64,000 nt of DNA from Sphingomonas gellani (GTDB lineage: Bacteria; Pseudomonadota; Alphaproteobacteria; Sphingomonadales; Sphingomonadaceae). The DNA lies in assembly GCF_900110035.1 (NCBI RefSeq), contig NZ_FOCF01000005.1:1-64000 (forward strand), given 5' to 3'. Positions 35,163 to 47,299 of the stretch are shown here, piece after piece. The notes beneath the pieces were generated by a model. The model did not search any database, was not told where the DNA came from, and saw nothing but the letters and a program-made list of their open reading frames with translations. The position numbers and the translations under genes were made by a program. How positions within the stretch are numbered: position 1 is the first letter of the stretch; the number at the start of each line of letters is the position of its first letter.

Positions 35163-37190
35163 TCAGGCTCCCAATTCGCCCAGCAATCCCGGAGTCAGCA
35201 CCTGCGGCAGGACCCGTGGCTCGCCGCCCCCTGCGGGATAGAACAGGTACAGCGGCACGCCCGCCCTGTTGTGCGCCTCGATGAAGCGGCCGAGCGCCGG
35301 GTCTCCATCGGTCCAGTCGCCGACCAGTACCGTGACGTCATGCTGCGCAAAGCCATCGCGGGCCGTCCGCGTGTCGATTGCCGCCTTTTCATTGACCTTG
35401 CACGTCAGGCACCAGTCCGCGGTGAAATAGGCGAAGACCGGCCGCTTCTCGGCGCGCAGGGTCGCCAGCTTGCCCTCGGAAAAGGGTGCGTCGCCGCCGC
35501 CCACCTTCGGCGCCGAGGAGGGCAGCAGCTGCGTCGCGCCGACGGACAGCGGGACCAGCAGGGCCAGGCCCGCCGTCATCGCAGCGCCAAAGCCCAGACC
35601 CCGCGCCTGTCGACGACCGCCCAGGCTGAGCAGCACCGCCGCGATCACGGCCGCGACGATCGCCACGGCCAGTCCGGTCGTGCCGGCCTGGCGCCACAAC
35701 AGCCACGCCAGCGCCGCCGCCGTCAGCCACATCGGCACGGCAAGGACCCGGCGCAGCGTCACCATCCACCGGCCCGGTCGGGGCAGCATCCGCCGCAGCG
35801 CGGGGACGAACCCGATCAGCAGAAACGGCAGAGCCAGGCCAAGCCCCAGCCCGGCAAACACCGCCAGCGCCGCCGCCGCCGGCAGCACCAGCGCCGCACC
35901 CAGCGCGGCCGCCATGAACGGTCCCGTACACGGCGTCGCGACGAACGCGGCCAAGGCTCCCGTGGCGAATGCGCCGCCGCTTCCGCCACGCCCCACGATC
36001 GACGGCGTCGAGAACTCGAAGGCGCCGGACAGGTTCAACGCGATGCCGACGCAAAGCAGCAGCAGCACCAGGACGACGCGGGGGTCCTGCAACTGGAATG
36101 CCCAGCCGACCATCGTCCCACCAGCGCGCAGGCCAAGGATCACCGCGCCCAGACCGACGCAGACGATAACGACACCCGCCGTATAGGCCAACGCCTCCAC
36201 GCGGGCTTCCCGTCCGTCGACGCCTCCCCGCGCCAACGCCAGCGCCTTCAGGCTGAGGATCGGGAAGACGCAGGGCATGACGTTCAGCAACAATCCGCCC
36301 AGCACGGCACCGGCAAAGGCAAGCAAGGCCGTGCGTAGCGTCCCCGACCGCTGCACCGGCGGCACATCGCCCGGCATCGCATGGATCGACAGCCCGCGCC
36401 CGTCCCCGATGCGCAGCACGCCGTCGATCGGCGTCAGCTTCGCCACACCCGCGACCGGCTTCGTCTCGATCACCAGCCGGTCGCCATCGCGGGCGACGCC
36501 CTGTGGCGCGGCAAGGTCGATCGCCCCACCGGCAGCCGGAAAGAAATACGCGCGGTCGATGCTGGCACCGGCAGGGAACGGCACGGCCAGCCGGATCACC
36601 CCGCCCGCCAGACCGATCGTCGCCGTGCCGCCGAGCGGACGCGGCAGTTCGGCACGCCAGCGGTCGAAGCGCGCATCCCGCACGCCCGCCGCACCATCGG
36701 TCGCCACCGGCGCGATCGAAAGCGTCTGTTCCTCCGGCACGCACAGCGTCGCCGTGCAGACCAGATAGCTGGTGTGCAGCCGGATCGGCAGCGACTGCCC
36801 ACCCCGCATCGCCGGCACGGTCAGCGTCACCAGCGGCGCATAGGGCCGTTCATAGACATAGTTCATCAGGCCGGCGACGGTCAGCGTGGTCGGCACCGGC
36901 CATTGCACCGCCCCTATCCGCGTGCCGGCCGGGACGCTCCAGTCGAACTTGGGCGCGAATCCGGCGTCACCGGGATTGGACCAATAACCGTGCCAACCCG
37001 CCTCCGGAATCGTGTCCAGCGCCAGCGTGACCGGCTGGCCGACCTGCGGAGCGCCCCCTTCCACCACCAACCGCATGCGAAGGTGCGGTGCGCTTCCATT
37101 CGGGAGGGAGTCGGCGCCGGACGGAACGGCCAGCAGGCCGAACACGATCGTCACAACCGCGCAAAACAACGCTCGTATTGCCTGTGCCAT
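35163..37190 (-). CDS. DsbD/ScsB-type thiol:disulfide interchange protein
   Basis: 675 residues: signal peptide; a periplasmic immunoglobulin-like domain with a Cys pair ('YLVCTATLCVPEE'); a membrane electron-transfer domain of eight helices with paired cysteines ('NVMPCVFPILSLKALALARG' and 'ATPCTGPFMAAALG'); and a C-terminal thioredoxin-like domain with CxxC ('TADWCLTCKVNEKA'). Electrons pass from cytoplasmic thioredoxin through the membrane to periplasmic partners. The large N-domain is of the ScsB kind seen in alphaproteobacteria rather than E. coli DsbD. Divergent from the phosphatase gene. Confidence 0.92.
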   Translation of the reverse strand: MAQAIRALFCAVVTIVFGLLAVPSGADSLPNGSAPHLRMRLVVEGGAPQVGQPVTLALDTIPEAGWHGYWSNPGDAGFAPKFDWSVPAGTRIGAVQWPVPTTLTVAGLMNYVYERPYAPLVTLTVPAMRGGQSLPIRLHTSYLVCTATLCVPEEQTLSIAPVATDGAAGVRDARFDRWRAELPRPLGGTATIGLAGGVIRLAVPFPAGASIDRAYFFPAAGGAIDLAAPQGVARDGDRLVIETKPVAGVAKLTPIDGVLRIGDGRGLSIHAMPGDVPPVQRSGTLRTALLAFAGAVLGGLLLNVMPCVFPILSLKALALARGGVDGREARVEALAYTAGVVIVCVGLGAVILGLRAGGTMVGWAFQLQDPRVVLVLLLLCVGIALNLSGAFEFSTPSIVGRGGSGGAFATGALAAFVATPCTGPFMAAALGAALVLPAAAALAVFAGLGLGLALPFLLIGFVPALRRMLPRPGRWMVTLRRVLAVPMWLTAAALAWLLWRQAGTTGLAVAIVAAVIAAVLLSLGGRRQARGLGFGAAMTAGLALLVPLSVGATQLLPSSAPKVGGGDAPFSEGKLATLRAEKRPVFAYFTADWCLTCKVNEKAAIDTRTARDGFAQHDVTVLVGDWTDGDPALGRFIEAHNRAGVPLYLFYPAGGGEPRVLPQVLTPGLLGELGA

Positions 37191-37240
37191 CGCGTTGAGC
37201 CCATAGCGTACGCGCCCCCGCCTTGCATCAGGGAAGTATC

Positions 37241-38890
37241 ATGAAGAGCCTGCTGGCCGCCCTATTCCTGTCCGCCGCCGCGACGCCCGTGCTGGCGCAG
37301 CAGGCCGAAGCTGTCCCACCGGCACCGGCCGCCACGACAACACCGACGGCGCCCCCGCGGCTGATCGTCGCGATCTCCGTCGACCAGTTCTCCGCCGACC
37401 TCTTCCAGCAATATCGCAACCACTTTTCCGAAGGGTTCGCGCGGCTTCTGACGGGCGCAGTCTTCCCCTCCGGCTATCAAAGCCATGCCGCGACGGAGAC
37501 CTGCCCCGGCCATTCCACCATCCTGACCGGCATGCGCCCGGCGCACACCGGCATCGTCGCCAACAACTGGATCGACCAGCGCGCGGGGCGGGCGGACAAG
37601 GTCGTGTATTGCTCCGAGGACGAAAGCGTCACCGGCTCCACCCACGACAGCTACACCGTGTCGGCCAAGCATCTGAAGGTGCCGACGCTGGGCGAGATGA
37701 TGAAGACCGCGCATCCCGACACGCGTGTCGTCTCCGTCGCCGGAAAGGATCGCGCGGCGGTGATGATGGGCGGCCACAAGGTCGACGAGCTGTGGTGGTG
37801 GGACGGCAAGACCTTTGTCAGCTATGCCGGACGCCAGGTCCCCGGCGCGGTGCAGCGCGGCCGCGATGCGGTCGCCGCGCTGGTCGCGAAGGCGCAGGCG
37901 CCCTTGCCGCTGCCCGACTTCTGCCAGCCGGTCGATCGCGCGATCACCGTCGACGGTACGGTGTACGGCCAGGGACGTTTCCAGCGTCAGCCCGGCGACC
38001 TGAAGGCGTTCCGCGCGTCCCCCGCCAGCGACGCCGCGGTGTTCGCGATCGCCGCCGGCCTGATCCAGGACATGAAGCTGGGCCAGGGACCACAGACCGA
38101 CATCATCGACATCGGCGCATCCGCCACCGATTATATCGGCCACTCGCTCGGCACGCAGGGCGCGGAAATGTGCATCCAGATGGCTCAGCTCGATCATACG
38201 CTGGGCAGCTTCTTCGACACGCTGGACAGTTGGGGTCTGGATTACGAGGTGGTGCTGACCGCGGATCACGGCGCGCATGACATGACGGAACGCCAGCAGC
38301 AGCGCGCGATGCCGATGGAGGCGCATGTTTCCGCCGATGCCTCGATCAAGACGGTGGCCGCGGCCATCGCTGCCGAGCTGAATCTGAAGGGCCCGGTGCT
38401 GCTCGGCGCGGAAAGCGATGTCTATGTCGACCGCAACCTGCCCGCCGTGACCCGCAAGCGCGTCCTCGCCTCCGCCCAGCGACGCTTCTCCGCCCTGCCC
38501 CAGGTCGCCGCCGCGCTGACCCGCGACCAGATCGCCGCGACCCCGATGGCGACCACACCACCGGAAACCTGGACGCTGGCGGAACGGGCGCGCGCCTCCT
38601 TCGACCCGGATCGGTCCGGCGACCTGCTGGTGCTGTTGAAGCCGCGTGTCACCACCATCGAGAAGCCCGGTCCCGGCTATGTCGAGACGCACGGGTCGCC
38701 ATGGGATTATGACCGGCGCGTGCCGATCCTGTTCTGGCGCCGTGGCATGCCGGGATTCGAACAGCCCCTGTCGGTGGAGACGGTCGATATCGTCCCCACG
38801 CTCGCGGCCACGATCGGCCTGCCGGTCAGCGGCTTGGACGGGCGCTGCCTGGACCTCGATCCCGGCCCCGGCGACACCTGCCGCCGGTAA
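37241..38890 (+). CDS. PafA-type alkaline phosphatase / phosphodiesterase family protein
   Basis: 549 residues; ATG at 37241 with AGGGAAG upstream. A signal peptide (MKSLLAALFLSAAATPVLAQ) shows export. Catalytic features of the alkaline phosphatase superfamily: 'RLIVAISVDQF' (metal Asp), nucleophile Thr in 'HAATETCPGHSTILTGMRP', 'ASATDYIGHSLG' and 'VVLTADHGAHDM'. Close to the PafA group, which hydrolyses phosphate monoesters in the periplasm and is little inhibited by phosphate. No pho box recognised upstream. Confidence 0.92.
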   Translation: MKSLLAALFLSAAATPVLAQQAEAVPPAPAATTTPTAPPRLIVAISVDQFSADLFQQYRNHFSEGFARLLTGAVFPSGYQSHAATETCPGHSTILTGMRPAHTGIVANNWIDQRAGRADKVVYCSEDESVTGSTHDSYTVSAKHLKVPTLGEMMKTAHPDTRVVSVAGKDRAAVMMGGHKVDELWWWDGKTFVSYAGRQVPGAVQRGRDAVAALVAKAQAPLPLPDFCQPVDRAITVDGTVYGQGRFQRQPGDLKAFRASPASDAAVFAIAAGLIQDMKLGQGPQTDIIDIGASATDYIGHSLGTQGAEMCIQMAQLDHTLGSFFDTLDSWGLDYEVVLTADHGAHDMTERQQQRAMPMEAHVSADASIKTVAAAIAAELNLKGPVLLGAESDVYVDRNLPAVTRKRVLASAQRRFSALPQVAAALTRDQIAATPMATTPPETWTLAERARASFDPDRSGDLLVLLKPRVTTIEKPGPGYVETHGSPWDYDRRVPILFWRRGMPGFEQPLSVETVDIVPTLAATIGLPVSGLDGRCLDLDPGPGDTCRR

Positions 38891-38894
38891 GCCG

Positions 38895-39809
38895 TTACTT
38901 GCTGGCGAACGGCGTGATCGTGTGGGCCAGGGTGTTCTGGCCGACCAACAGCCGTTCGCCGCTGAAATCCGCGATGAAGGCGGGCTTTACCCGCTGGCCG
39001 GGCGCAACGCTGGCGGTGTTGCCCTCGATCTTCAGCCCGGCCGAGGGATAGGTCGCCTTTTCCGCGCGGATCGCGATCATCTCCCAGGCATTGTCCTTGT
39101 TCGTGCCCTGGATGAAAGTGTTGCGGGCGATCTGGCCGACGGCCCCTTCGGGCAGGTCGATCATGCGGCTGGTCTGTCGCCCGCCGGTATCGTCGAAGAT
39201 GTTGTCGGAGATGTTCACGCGCGGCGCGCGCAGCTTGATGTAATGACCGCCCCTGCCCTTTTGAAAGCGACAGTGGCGGACGGTAACAGTGCCGCTGGTC
39301 AGGTACAGCGAGTGCGAGCATTCGCCGTCGTCACGGCACTTGCCGGACCCTGAAAAGGTGGACCGCTCGATTGTCACCCGCTGCGTCCCACGCGTCCCGC
39401 CCAATATGCCCTGTTCGCTGTCGAGGAACATGGAATTGACCACCAGCAGGTCGCCGCGTTCCGTCCTGATCCCCGCGCCGTTGTGGTCCCCGACCGCATA
39501 GCCGCGAAAGATCAGGCCATCGACCTGGCTGCCCCGGCCGCGCAGCACCAGCCCTGCCTTGTCCTCGCAGGACACGCCTTCAAGGATGGTCTTGCCGGGC
39601 TGCGCGGCCTTGAACACGATGCGGCCGCGTTCCTGCACCGCGCATTGGCGGTACACGCCCGGCGCGATCGTCACCATGCCGTCGCCATCGCCGATCGCGT
39701 TCACCGCCTCCTGCAGATTGCCATAGCCGCGTCCGTCGACGGAAAACGGCCCGGACTGGCCAAGGGCCGGCGTGGCGACAAGGGCGGCGAGGACAAGGGC
39801 GTAGCGCAT
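38895..39809 (-). CDS. Secreted right-handed beta-helix protein
   Basis: 304 residues with a signal peptide (MRYALVLAALVATPALGQ). Repeating short strands ('AGLVLRGRGSQVDGLIFRGY', 'RGDLLVVNSMFLDSEQGILG', 'TQRVTIERSTFSGSG', 'VNISDNIFDDTGG') show a parallel beta-helix of the NosD/pectate-lyase type. A Cys pair lies in 'GKCRDDGECSHS'. It may bind or process polysaccharide; no active site can be assigned. It is convergent with the phosphatase, with 4 bases between stops. Confidence 0.75.
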   Translation of the reverse strand: MRYALVLAALVATPALGQSGPFSVDGRGYGNLQEAVNAIGDGDGMVTIAPGVYRQCAVQERGRIVFKAAQPGKTILEGVSCEDKAGLVLRGRGSQVDGLIFRGYAVGDHNGAGIRTERGDLLVVNSMFLDSEQGILGGTRGTQRVTIERSTFSGSGKCRDDGECSHSLYLTSGTVTVRHCRFQKGRGGHYIKLRAPRVNISDNIFDDTGGRQTSRMIDLPEGAVGQIARNTFIQGTNKDNAWEMIAIRAEKATYPSAGLKIEGNTASVAPGQRVKPAFIADFSGERLLVGQNTLAHTITPFASK

Positions 39810-39899
39810 GGCGCCATCCTTTCCTCCCCTCGCCTCACCCGCAAGCGCGATAGGTGGTTAACACCTGTCCCGCTTCGGGCCACCGCCCGGCGGCGAGGA

Positions 39900-42572
<2,673 letters not shown>

Positions 42573-42583
42573 GTCGTCTTTAC

Positions 42584-42607
42584 GTCATCCCGGTGAGGTC
42601 CGGGATC
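42584..42607. repeat. Dispersed imperfect palindrome between the metH genes
   Basis: GTCATCCCGG ... CCGGGATC, related to the copy at 20902-20927. It fills most of the 106-base gap between the two metH genes and could form a hairpin in the operon mRNA. Confidence 0.6.
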
Positions 42608-42678
42608 GAGCGATCCGGCAACACCACTAAAGGCTCTGGATCCGGCCTGAACCGGGTTGAACGGGCGTATGGCAGCGA

Positions 42679-43725
42679 TCATGCCGCCATGAAGAAGGGC
42701 TCCAAACCCGCCAGCCGCATCCGCACGGGCGGCGTCGGCACCTGACGCGGCGCCACACCGCGAACACCATCGGCGATCGCCTTGATGTGCGCCGGCGTCG
42801 ACCCGCAACAGCCGCCCAGCACGTTGACCTGCCCAGCCTCGGCCCATTCGCCGACCAGGCCGGCGGTGGTCGCCGGCGCCTCGTCATACGCGCCCAGTTC
42901 GTTGGGCAGGCCCGCGTTCGGATACACCATGATCAGCGTGTCGCAGATCTCGCTCAGCGTTTTGACGTGCGGGCGCAGCTGTTCCGCCCCGAACGAACAG
43001 TTCAGGCCGATCGTCAGCGGGCGCGCATGACGCACCGCATGCCAGAACGCCTCCACCGTATGTCCCGAGAGGTTGCGCCCCGACAGGTCGGTCAGCGTCA
43101 TCGACAGCATGATCGGCAGGTCGCGGCCCAGCGCCTCGCCCGCCTCGATCGCGGCCATGATCCCCGCCTTGGCATTCAGCGTGTCGAACACCGTCTCGAT
43201 CAGGATGAAGTCTGCCCCGCCCTCGACCAGCGCATCGGTCTGTTCGCGGTACACGTCCTTCAGATAATCGAAGTCAACCTCGCGGAAACCGGGATCGTTC
43301 ACGTCCGGCGACAGCGACAGCGTCTTGTTGGTCGGGCCGATCGCACCGGCGACGAACCGCGGGCGGCCATCGCGGGCGGTGAACTCGTCCGCGACGCGGC
43401 GCGCCATGGCGGCGCTTTCGACGTTGATCTCCCGTACCAGCGCTTCCGCGCCGTAATCTGCCTGGCTGATCCTGTTGGCGGAAAAGGTGTTGGTTTCCGC
43501 AATATCTGCGCCCGCCTCGAAATAGGCGCGGTGGATTGATTCCGGCACCTCGGGCTTGGTCAGCGCCAGGATGTCGTTGTTGCCCTTCTGGTCGTGGCCC
43601 AGGTTGAGCGATCCGGCATAATCCGCCTCGGACAATTTCCAGTTCTGGATCTCGGTGCCGAACGCACCGTCCGTAATCAGGATGCGCTTGGCCGCCTCCG
43701 CCAGGAAGCTGTCGCGCACGCTCAT
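42679..43725 (-). CDS. metH: Methionine synthase MetH, N-terminal homocysteine S-methyltransferase part
   Basis: 348 residues from the ATG at 43725, which overlaps the metF stop by 4 bases. '[20 protein letters not shown]' is the typical start. Zinc ligands that activate homocysteine are in '[14 protein letters not shown]' and '[17 protein letters not shown]'. It works with the C-terminal polypeptide encoded downstream. Translational coupling to metF keeps methyl-donor production and use in step. Confidence 0.95.
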   Translation of the reverse strand: MSVRDSFLAEAAKRILITDGAFGTEIQNWKLSEADYAGSLNLGHDQKGNNDILALTKPEVPESIHRAYFEAGADIAETNTFSANRISQADYGAEALVREINVESAAMARRVADEFTARDGRPRFVAGAIGPTNKTLSLSPDVNDPGFREVDFDYLKDVYREQTDALVEGGADFILIETVFDTLNAKAGIMAAIEAGEALGRDLPIMLSMTLTDLSGRNLSGHTVEAFWHAVRHARPLTIGLNCSFGAEQLRPHVKTLSEICDTLIMVYPNAGLPNELGAYDEAPATTAGLVGEWAEAGQVNVLGGCCGSTPAHIKAIADGVRGVAPRQVPTPPVRMRLAGLEPFFMAA

Positions 43726-44663
43726 GCCGCCACCTCTTGCGCCTGCGCCTGCGCCCGCACGCCGAGCAGGTGGCAGATGGCATAGGCCAGCTCCGCGCGG
43801 TTGAGGGTGTAGAAGTGGAACGAGCGCACATCGCCCGCATACAGCTTGCGGCACAGTTCGGCCGCCAGCGTCGCCGCGATCAGCTGCCGTGCGCCGGGAT
43901 GGTCGTCCAACCCCTCGAACAGGCGGGCCATCCAGGACGGAACCGCCGTGCCGCACATCGCCGCCATGCGCGTGACGCTGGCGAAGTTGGTGACCGGCAT
44001 GATCCCCGGCACGATCTCCGCCTGGATACCGGCGGCCGCCACGGCATCGCGGTACCGGAAGAAGGTTTCGGGTTCGAAGAAGAACTGGGTGATGGCCCGG
44101 TTCGCGCCCGCATCGATCTTGCGCCGCAGATTGTCCAGGTCAGCGGTGGCATCGGCAGAATCCGGGTGACATTCCGGATAGGCGGCAACCGACACCTCGA
44201 ACGGATGCAACCGCTTCAACCCGGCAACAAGTGCCGCCGCGTTGTCGTACCCGCCCGGATGGGCGGCATAGCGCGCACCCTGCGCCGGTGCGTCGCCACG
44301 CAGGGCGACGATGTGCCGCACGCCGGCGGCCCAATATTCCTGCGCGACCGCGTCGATCTCCTCCCGCGTCGCCTCGACACAGGTCAGGTGCGCGGCGGCG
44401 GCCAGCCCGGTTTCTCGCTGGATGCGCGCAACCGTCGCATGCGTCCGCTCCCGCGTCGAACCGCCAGCGCCGTAGGTCACCGACACGAAGCGCGGCCCGA
44501 GCGGCTCCAACGACCGGATGGAGGACCATAGCTGTTCCTCCATCTTCTCGGTCTTGGGCGGGAAGAATTCGAAGCTGACCTGCATGTCGCCGGCGATGTC
44601 GGCGTAGAGCGGCCCGTCCAGCGCGACCCGCGCCTCTTCAAGCTGCGAAACAGAGATCGTCAT
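43722..44663 (-). CDS. metF: 5,10-methylenetetrahydrofolate reductase
   Basis: 313 residues from the ATG at 44663 (MTISVSQLEEAR), which overlaps the upstream regulator by 4 bases; a longer in-frame N-terminus lies inside that gene. 'VSFEFFPPKTEKMEEQLW' holds the catalytic Glu, and 'FVSVTYGAGGSTRERTHATV' and 'AITQFFFEPETFFRYRDAV' are MTHFR signatures. It is a flavoprotein that makes 5-methyltetrahydrofolate for MetH. Central gene of the regulator-metF-metH operon. Confidence 0.96.
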   Translation of the reverse strand: MTISVSQLEEARVALDGPLYADIAGDMQVSFEFFPPKTEKMEEQLWSSIRSLEPLGPRFVSVTYGAGGSTRERTHATVARIQRETGLAAAAHLTCVEATREEIDAVAQEYWAAGVRHIVALRGDAPAQGARYAAHPGGYDNAAALVAGLKRLHPFEVSVAAYPECHPDSADATADLDNLRRKIDAGANRAITQFFFEPETFFRYRDAVAAAGIQAEIVPGIMPVTNFASVTRMAAMCGTAVPSWMARLFEGLDDHPGARQLIAATLAAELCRKLYAGDVRSFHFYTLNRAELAYAICHLLGVRAQAQAQEVAA

Positions 44664-45601
44664 GCCGCTTCTCCCACAGCGCGCAACCGCACGCCGCTCT
44701 TGCGCCCCAGCCACAGTTTCACCGTCAACTCGCCACCCTTCAGTGTATCGCTCGCCGCCAGCGTCAGGCCGGCCGCCGCGAACCAGGCCGCGACCTGCTC
44801 GTCAGCGAAGCCCAACCGGACATGCGCGTCCTTGACCCGCAGGTCCTCGCGATCATGCGGCGCGAAATCGGCGATCAGCAGGCGCCCGCCCCGTCCCAGA
44901 ACCCGCGCCGCCTCCATGATCGCGGCGGCAGGTGCCTCCGCGAAGTGCAGCACGTGATGGAGGATGGCCAGATCGGCCGCCCCATCTGCCAGCGGCAGCG
45001 CATAGAGATCGGCCTGCCGCAGCTCCGCCCGACCGCCCAGCTTTGCGCGAGCCAGCCGCAGCATCTCCGACGACCGGTCGATGCCCAGCGCCTGCGTCGC
45101 CCGTTCACCGAACAACTCCAGCATGCGGCCGGTGCCCGTGCCGATGTCGATCAACGTGCCGATCGACTGGTCACCGACCATCGCGGCCATCGCCGCCTCC
45201 ACCTCGCTGTCGGCGACATGCAGAGAGCGGATCGCGTCCCATTCCTCGGCACGCGCCTCGAACCACGCGGCCGCGTTCGCATCCCGGTCGGCACGCACCG
45301 CCGCCAGCCGGGCTGCGTCGGCGATCGTCCAATGGTCGCCGCCCCACGCATCCAGGCCCGCCGCGACAGGGCCGACGACCTCGGGCCGGCCGAGCGCCAC
45401 GAAGACCCAGCTGCCCTCCTTGCGGCGTTCCACCAACCCGGCATCGGCCAGGATCTTCACATGCCGACTGACCCTGGGCTGACTCTGTCCCAGCACCTGC
45501 GCCAGTTCACCGACCGACAGCTCCATCGACCGGATCAACGCCAGAATACGCAACCGCGTCGCGTCGCCAAGCGCACGGAAGATGTCGAGAGCCGAACTCA
45601 T
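44660..45601 (-). CDS. ArsR-family regulator fused to a SAM-dependent methyltransferase domain
   Basis: 313 residues. Residues 1-90 form an ArsR winged helix ('RLRILALIRSMELSVGELAQ', 'QSQPRVSRHVKILADAGLVE') with no obvious metal-binding Cys. Residues of about 120-290 form a class I methyltransferase fold with the SAM loop 'LIDIGTGTGRMLELFG' and 'LAILHHVLHFAEAP'. It leads the metF-metH operon with 4-base overlap. ArsR regulators such as SahR control methionine genes in other Proteobacteria by sensing SAM or S-adenosylhomocysteine, so the methyltransferase domain may serve as the sensor. A perfect palindrome 8 bases upstream suggests autoregulation. Confidence 0.85.
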   Translation of the reverse strand: MSSALDIFRALGDATRLRILALIRSMELSVGELAQVLGQSQPRVSRHVKILADAGLVERRKEGSWVFVALGRPEVVGPVAAGLDAWGGDHWTIADAARLAAVRADRDANAAAWFEARAEEWDAIRSLHVADSEVEAAMAAMVGDQSIGTLIDIGTGTGRMLELFGERATQALGIDRSSEMLRLARAKLGGRAELRQADLYALPLADGAADLAILHHVLHFAEAPAAAIMEAARVLGRGGRLLIADFAPHDREDLRVKDAHVRLGFADEQVAAWFAAAGLTLAASDTLKGGELTVKLWLGRKSGVRLRAVGEAA

Positions 45602-45609
45602 CCCGCATC

Positions 45610-45629
45610 ATATAAAGATATCTTTATAT
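45610..45629. promoter_or_regulatory. Perfect 20-bp palindrome, likely operator of the met operon
   Basis: The 20 bases, centred on ATAAAGATATCTTTAT, are fully self-complementary. The site begins 8 bases upstream of the ArsR-type regulator's start codon and stands out as AT-rich in GC-rich DNA. Its size and symmetry fit a dimeric winged-helix repressor, most simply the adjacent regulator itself. Confidence 0.75.
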
Positions 45630-45728
45630 CCGGTCAACGCGGTCAAGGCATGAACCGATCGCTTACGGCTGCGTTTGGGTGCCGATTGCCGTATCGTTAC
45701 GGCAGCGTGATTGCCGGGAGTTGATATC

Positions 45729-46052
45729 ATGAAGACGTTGATCGCATCCGTTCTCGCCGCCACCGCAATGGTCGGCCTGTCCGCCTGCAGCCAGCAGACG
45801 CAGGATCAGACCGCCGCCGCCGCCGACAATGCCGCTGCCGACACGGCAGCGACGACCCGCAACGCGACTGACGATGTCTCGGCCGCGACCGATGAAGCGC
45901 TGGGTTCGGCCGAGCGTTCGCTGGACAATGCGGGCAACTCCCTCTCCGCGGGTGCGGACCGCTCCGGTGACGCGATCGGCAACGCCGCCGACCGCGCGGC
46001 CGATGCCACGGGCAACGCGCTGGTTCGCGCGGGCAACGCGATCCGACATTGA
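45729..46052 (+). CDS. Small Ala/Asp-rich lipoprotein
   Basis: 107 residues from the ATG at 45729; a longer frame lacks a signal start. The lipoprotein signal is MKTLIASVLAATAMVGLSAC, so Cys20 would be acylated. The mature part is a run of Ala/Asp/Asn-rich heptad- and 11-residue-like repeats ('ADTAATTRNATDDVSAATDE', 'SLSAGADRSGDAIGNAADRA') predicted to be one long helix. Similar proteins (entericidin/YtfJ-like helical lipoproteins) sit in the periplasm or outer membrane; function is unknown. Confidence 0.75.
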   Translation: MKTLIASVLAATAMVGLSACSQQTQDQTAAAADNAAADTAATTRNATDDVSAATDEALGSAERSLDNAGNSLSAGADRSGDAIGNAADRAADATGNALVRAGNAIRH

Positions 46053-46083
46053 TCGAGGGGGTGTCTGGATCGGTCACTCAGAC

Positions 46084-46293
46084 ATGACGCCGTCCAGGCG
46101 CCCGTCGCACGCGCTTCGCGGCGCGCTTGCGATCATGGCATCGGCCTATGTGGCGGCATGCAGCCCGTCGGCCGGTACCCAGGCCGGCGCCACGCCCGAC
46201 GAACAGCGACAGTTGAACGACGCGGCTGAGCAACTCGATGGCCAGTCCGCCGGCAGCGCCGTGTCTCACAGTAACGAAGGTGCTACCTCATGA
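46084..46293 (+). CDS. Small lipoprotein
   Basis: 69 residues, MTPSRRPSHALRGALAIMAS then AYVAACSPS, a lipobox with Cys near residue 25. The short mature part is polar ('DEQRQLNDAAEQLDGQS'). It overlaps the aldo/keto reductase start by 4 bases (ATGA), so the two are probably co-translated. No known function. Confidence 0.65.
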   Translation: MTPSRRPSHALRGALAIMASAYVAACSPSAGTQAGATPDEQRQLNDAAEQLDGQSAGSAVSHSNEGATS

Positions 46294-47246
46294 CCGTCAC
46301 CACGCGCCGCCTTGGCGCCACCGACCTGAAGATCGCGCCGCTGGCACTGGGCGGCAACGTGTTCGGCTGGACGGCGGACAAGACGGCTAGCTTTGGGGTA
46401 CTGGACGCCTTTGTCGAGGGCGGCGGCGTCCTGATCGACACCGCCGACGTGTATTCCGCCTGGGTCGACGGTCACGAGGGCGGCGAGTCCGAATCGATGA
46501 TCGGGGAGTGGCTGCGCACATCCGGAAAGCGCGATCAGGTCCTGATCGCTACGAAGGTCGGCATGCTGGCCGGCAAAGGTGGCGAGAAGCTTGCTCCCGC
46601 CCGTATTGCCGCCGCCGCAGAGGCTTCGCTGCGCCGGCTGGGCACCGACCGCATCGACCTGTATTATGCGCATCAGGACGATGACGCCGTCGGCCAAGAG
46701 GACGTGCTAGCCGCCTTCGGCAAGCTGATCGATGCCGGCAAGGTCCGCGTGATCGGCGCGTCCAACTTCCACGCAGCGCGCCTGAAGTCCGCTGTCGATC
46801 TCGCAAAGGCCAATACCACCCTGCCCCGTTACGACGCGCTGCAACCGGAGTACAATCTGGTCAGCCGGAGCAGGTTCGAGGGCGAGTTGCAGGATTACTG
46901 CGTTCAGGAGAACATCGCGGTGCTGCCTTATTATGGGCTGGCGTCCGGGTTCCTGACCGGCAAGTACCGCTCGGCCGACGACTTCGGCAAAAGCGTGCGC
47001 GGCGGCAGGATGCAACCGTTTCTGGACGGCAGTGGCCCGGCCGTGCTGTCGGCCATGGACGACGTGGCCGCGGAAACCGGCGCGACCCTGCCCCAGATCG
47101 CGCTGGCCTGGCTGATGGCACAGGACGGCGTCGCGGCCCCCATCGCCAGCGCGACGTCGGTCGACCAGTTGCGCGACCTGTTGCCCGCAATGACGCTGGA
47201 ATTGTCGCAGGATCAGCTCGACCGACTGACGCAGGCCGGTGCGTGA
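46290..47246 (+). CDS. Aldo/keto reductase
   Basis: 318 residues, a TIM-barrel NADPH-dependent reductase. 'GGGVLIDTADVYSAW' (catalytic Asp/Tyr), 'VLIATKVGM' (Lys), 'DLYYAHQDD' (His) and 'ALAWLMAQDGVAAPIASAT' (cofactor site) match family motifs, close to the YajO/Tas-like group. It reduces aldehydes or ketones. Coupled to the small lipoprotein gene upstream. Confidence 0.92.
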   Translation: MTVTTRRLGATDLKIAPLALGGNVFGWTADKTASFGVLDAFVEGGGVLIDTADVYSAWVDGHEGGESESMIGEWLRTSGKRDQVLIATKVGMLAGKGGEKLAPARIAAAAEASLRRLGTDRIDLYYAHQDDDAVGQEDVLAAFGKLIDAGKVRVIGASNFHAARLKSAVDLAKANTTLPRYDALQPEYNLVSRSRFEGELQDYCVQENIAVLPYYGLASGFLTGKYRSADDFGKSVRGGRMQPFLDGSGPAVLSAMDDVAAETGATLPQIALAWLMAQDGVAAPIASATSVDQLRDLLPAMTLELSQDQLDRLTQAGA

Positions 47247-47299
47247 GCGTCGACGCTCGTCGCGGTTCGTTCTCGCCGCCGCCTCGACATAGGACATCG

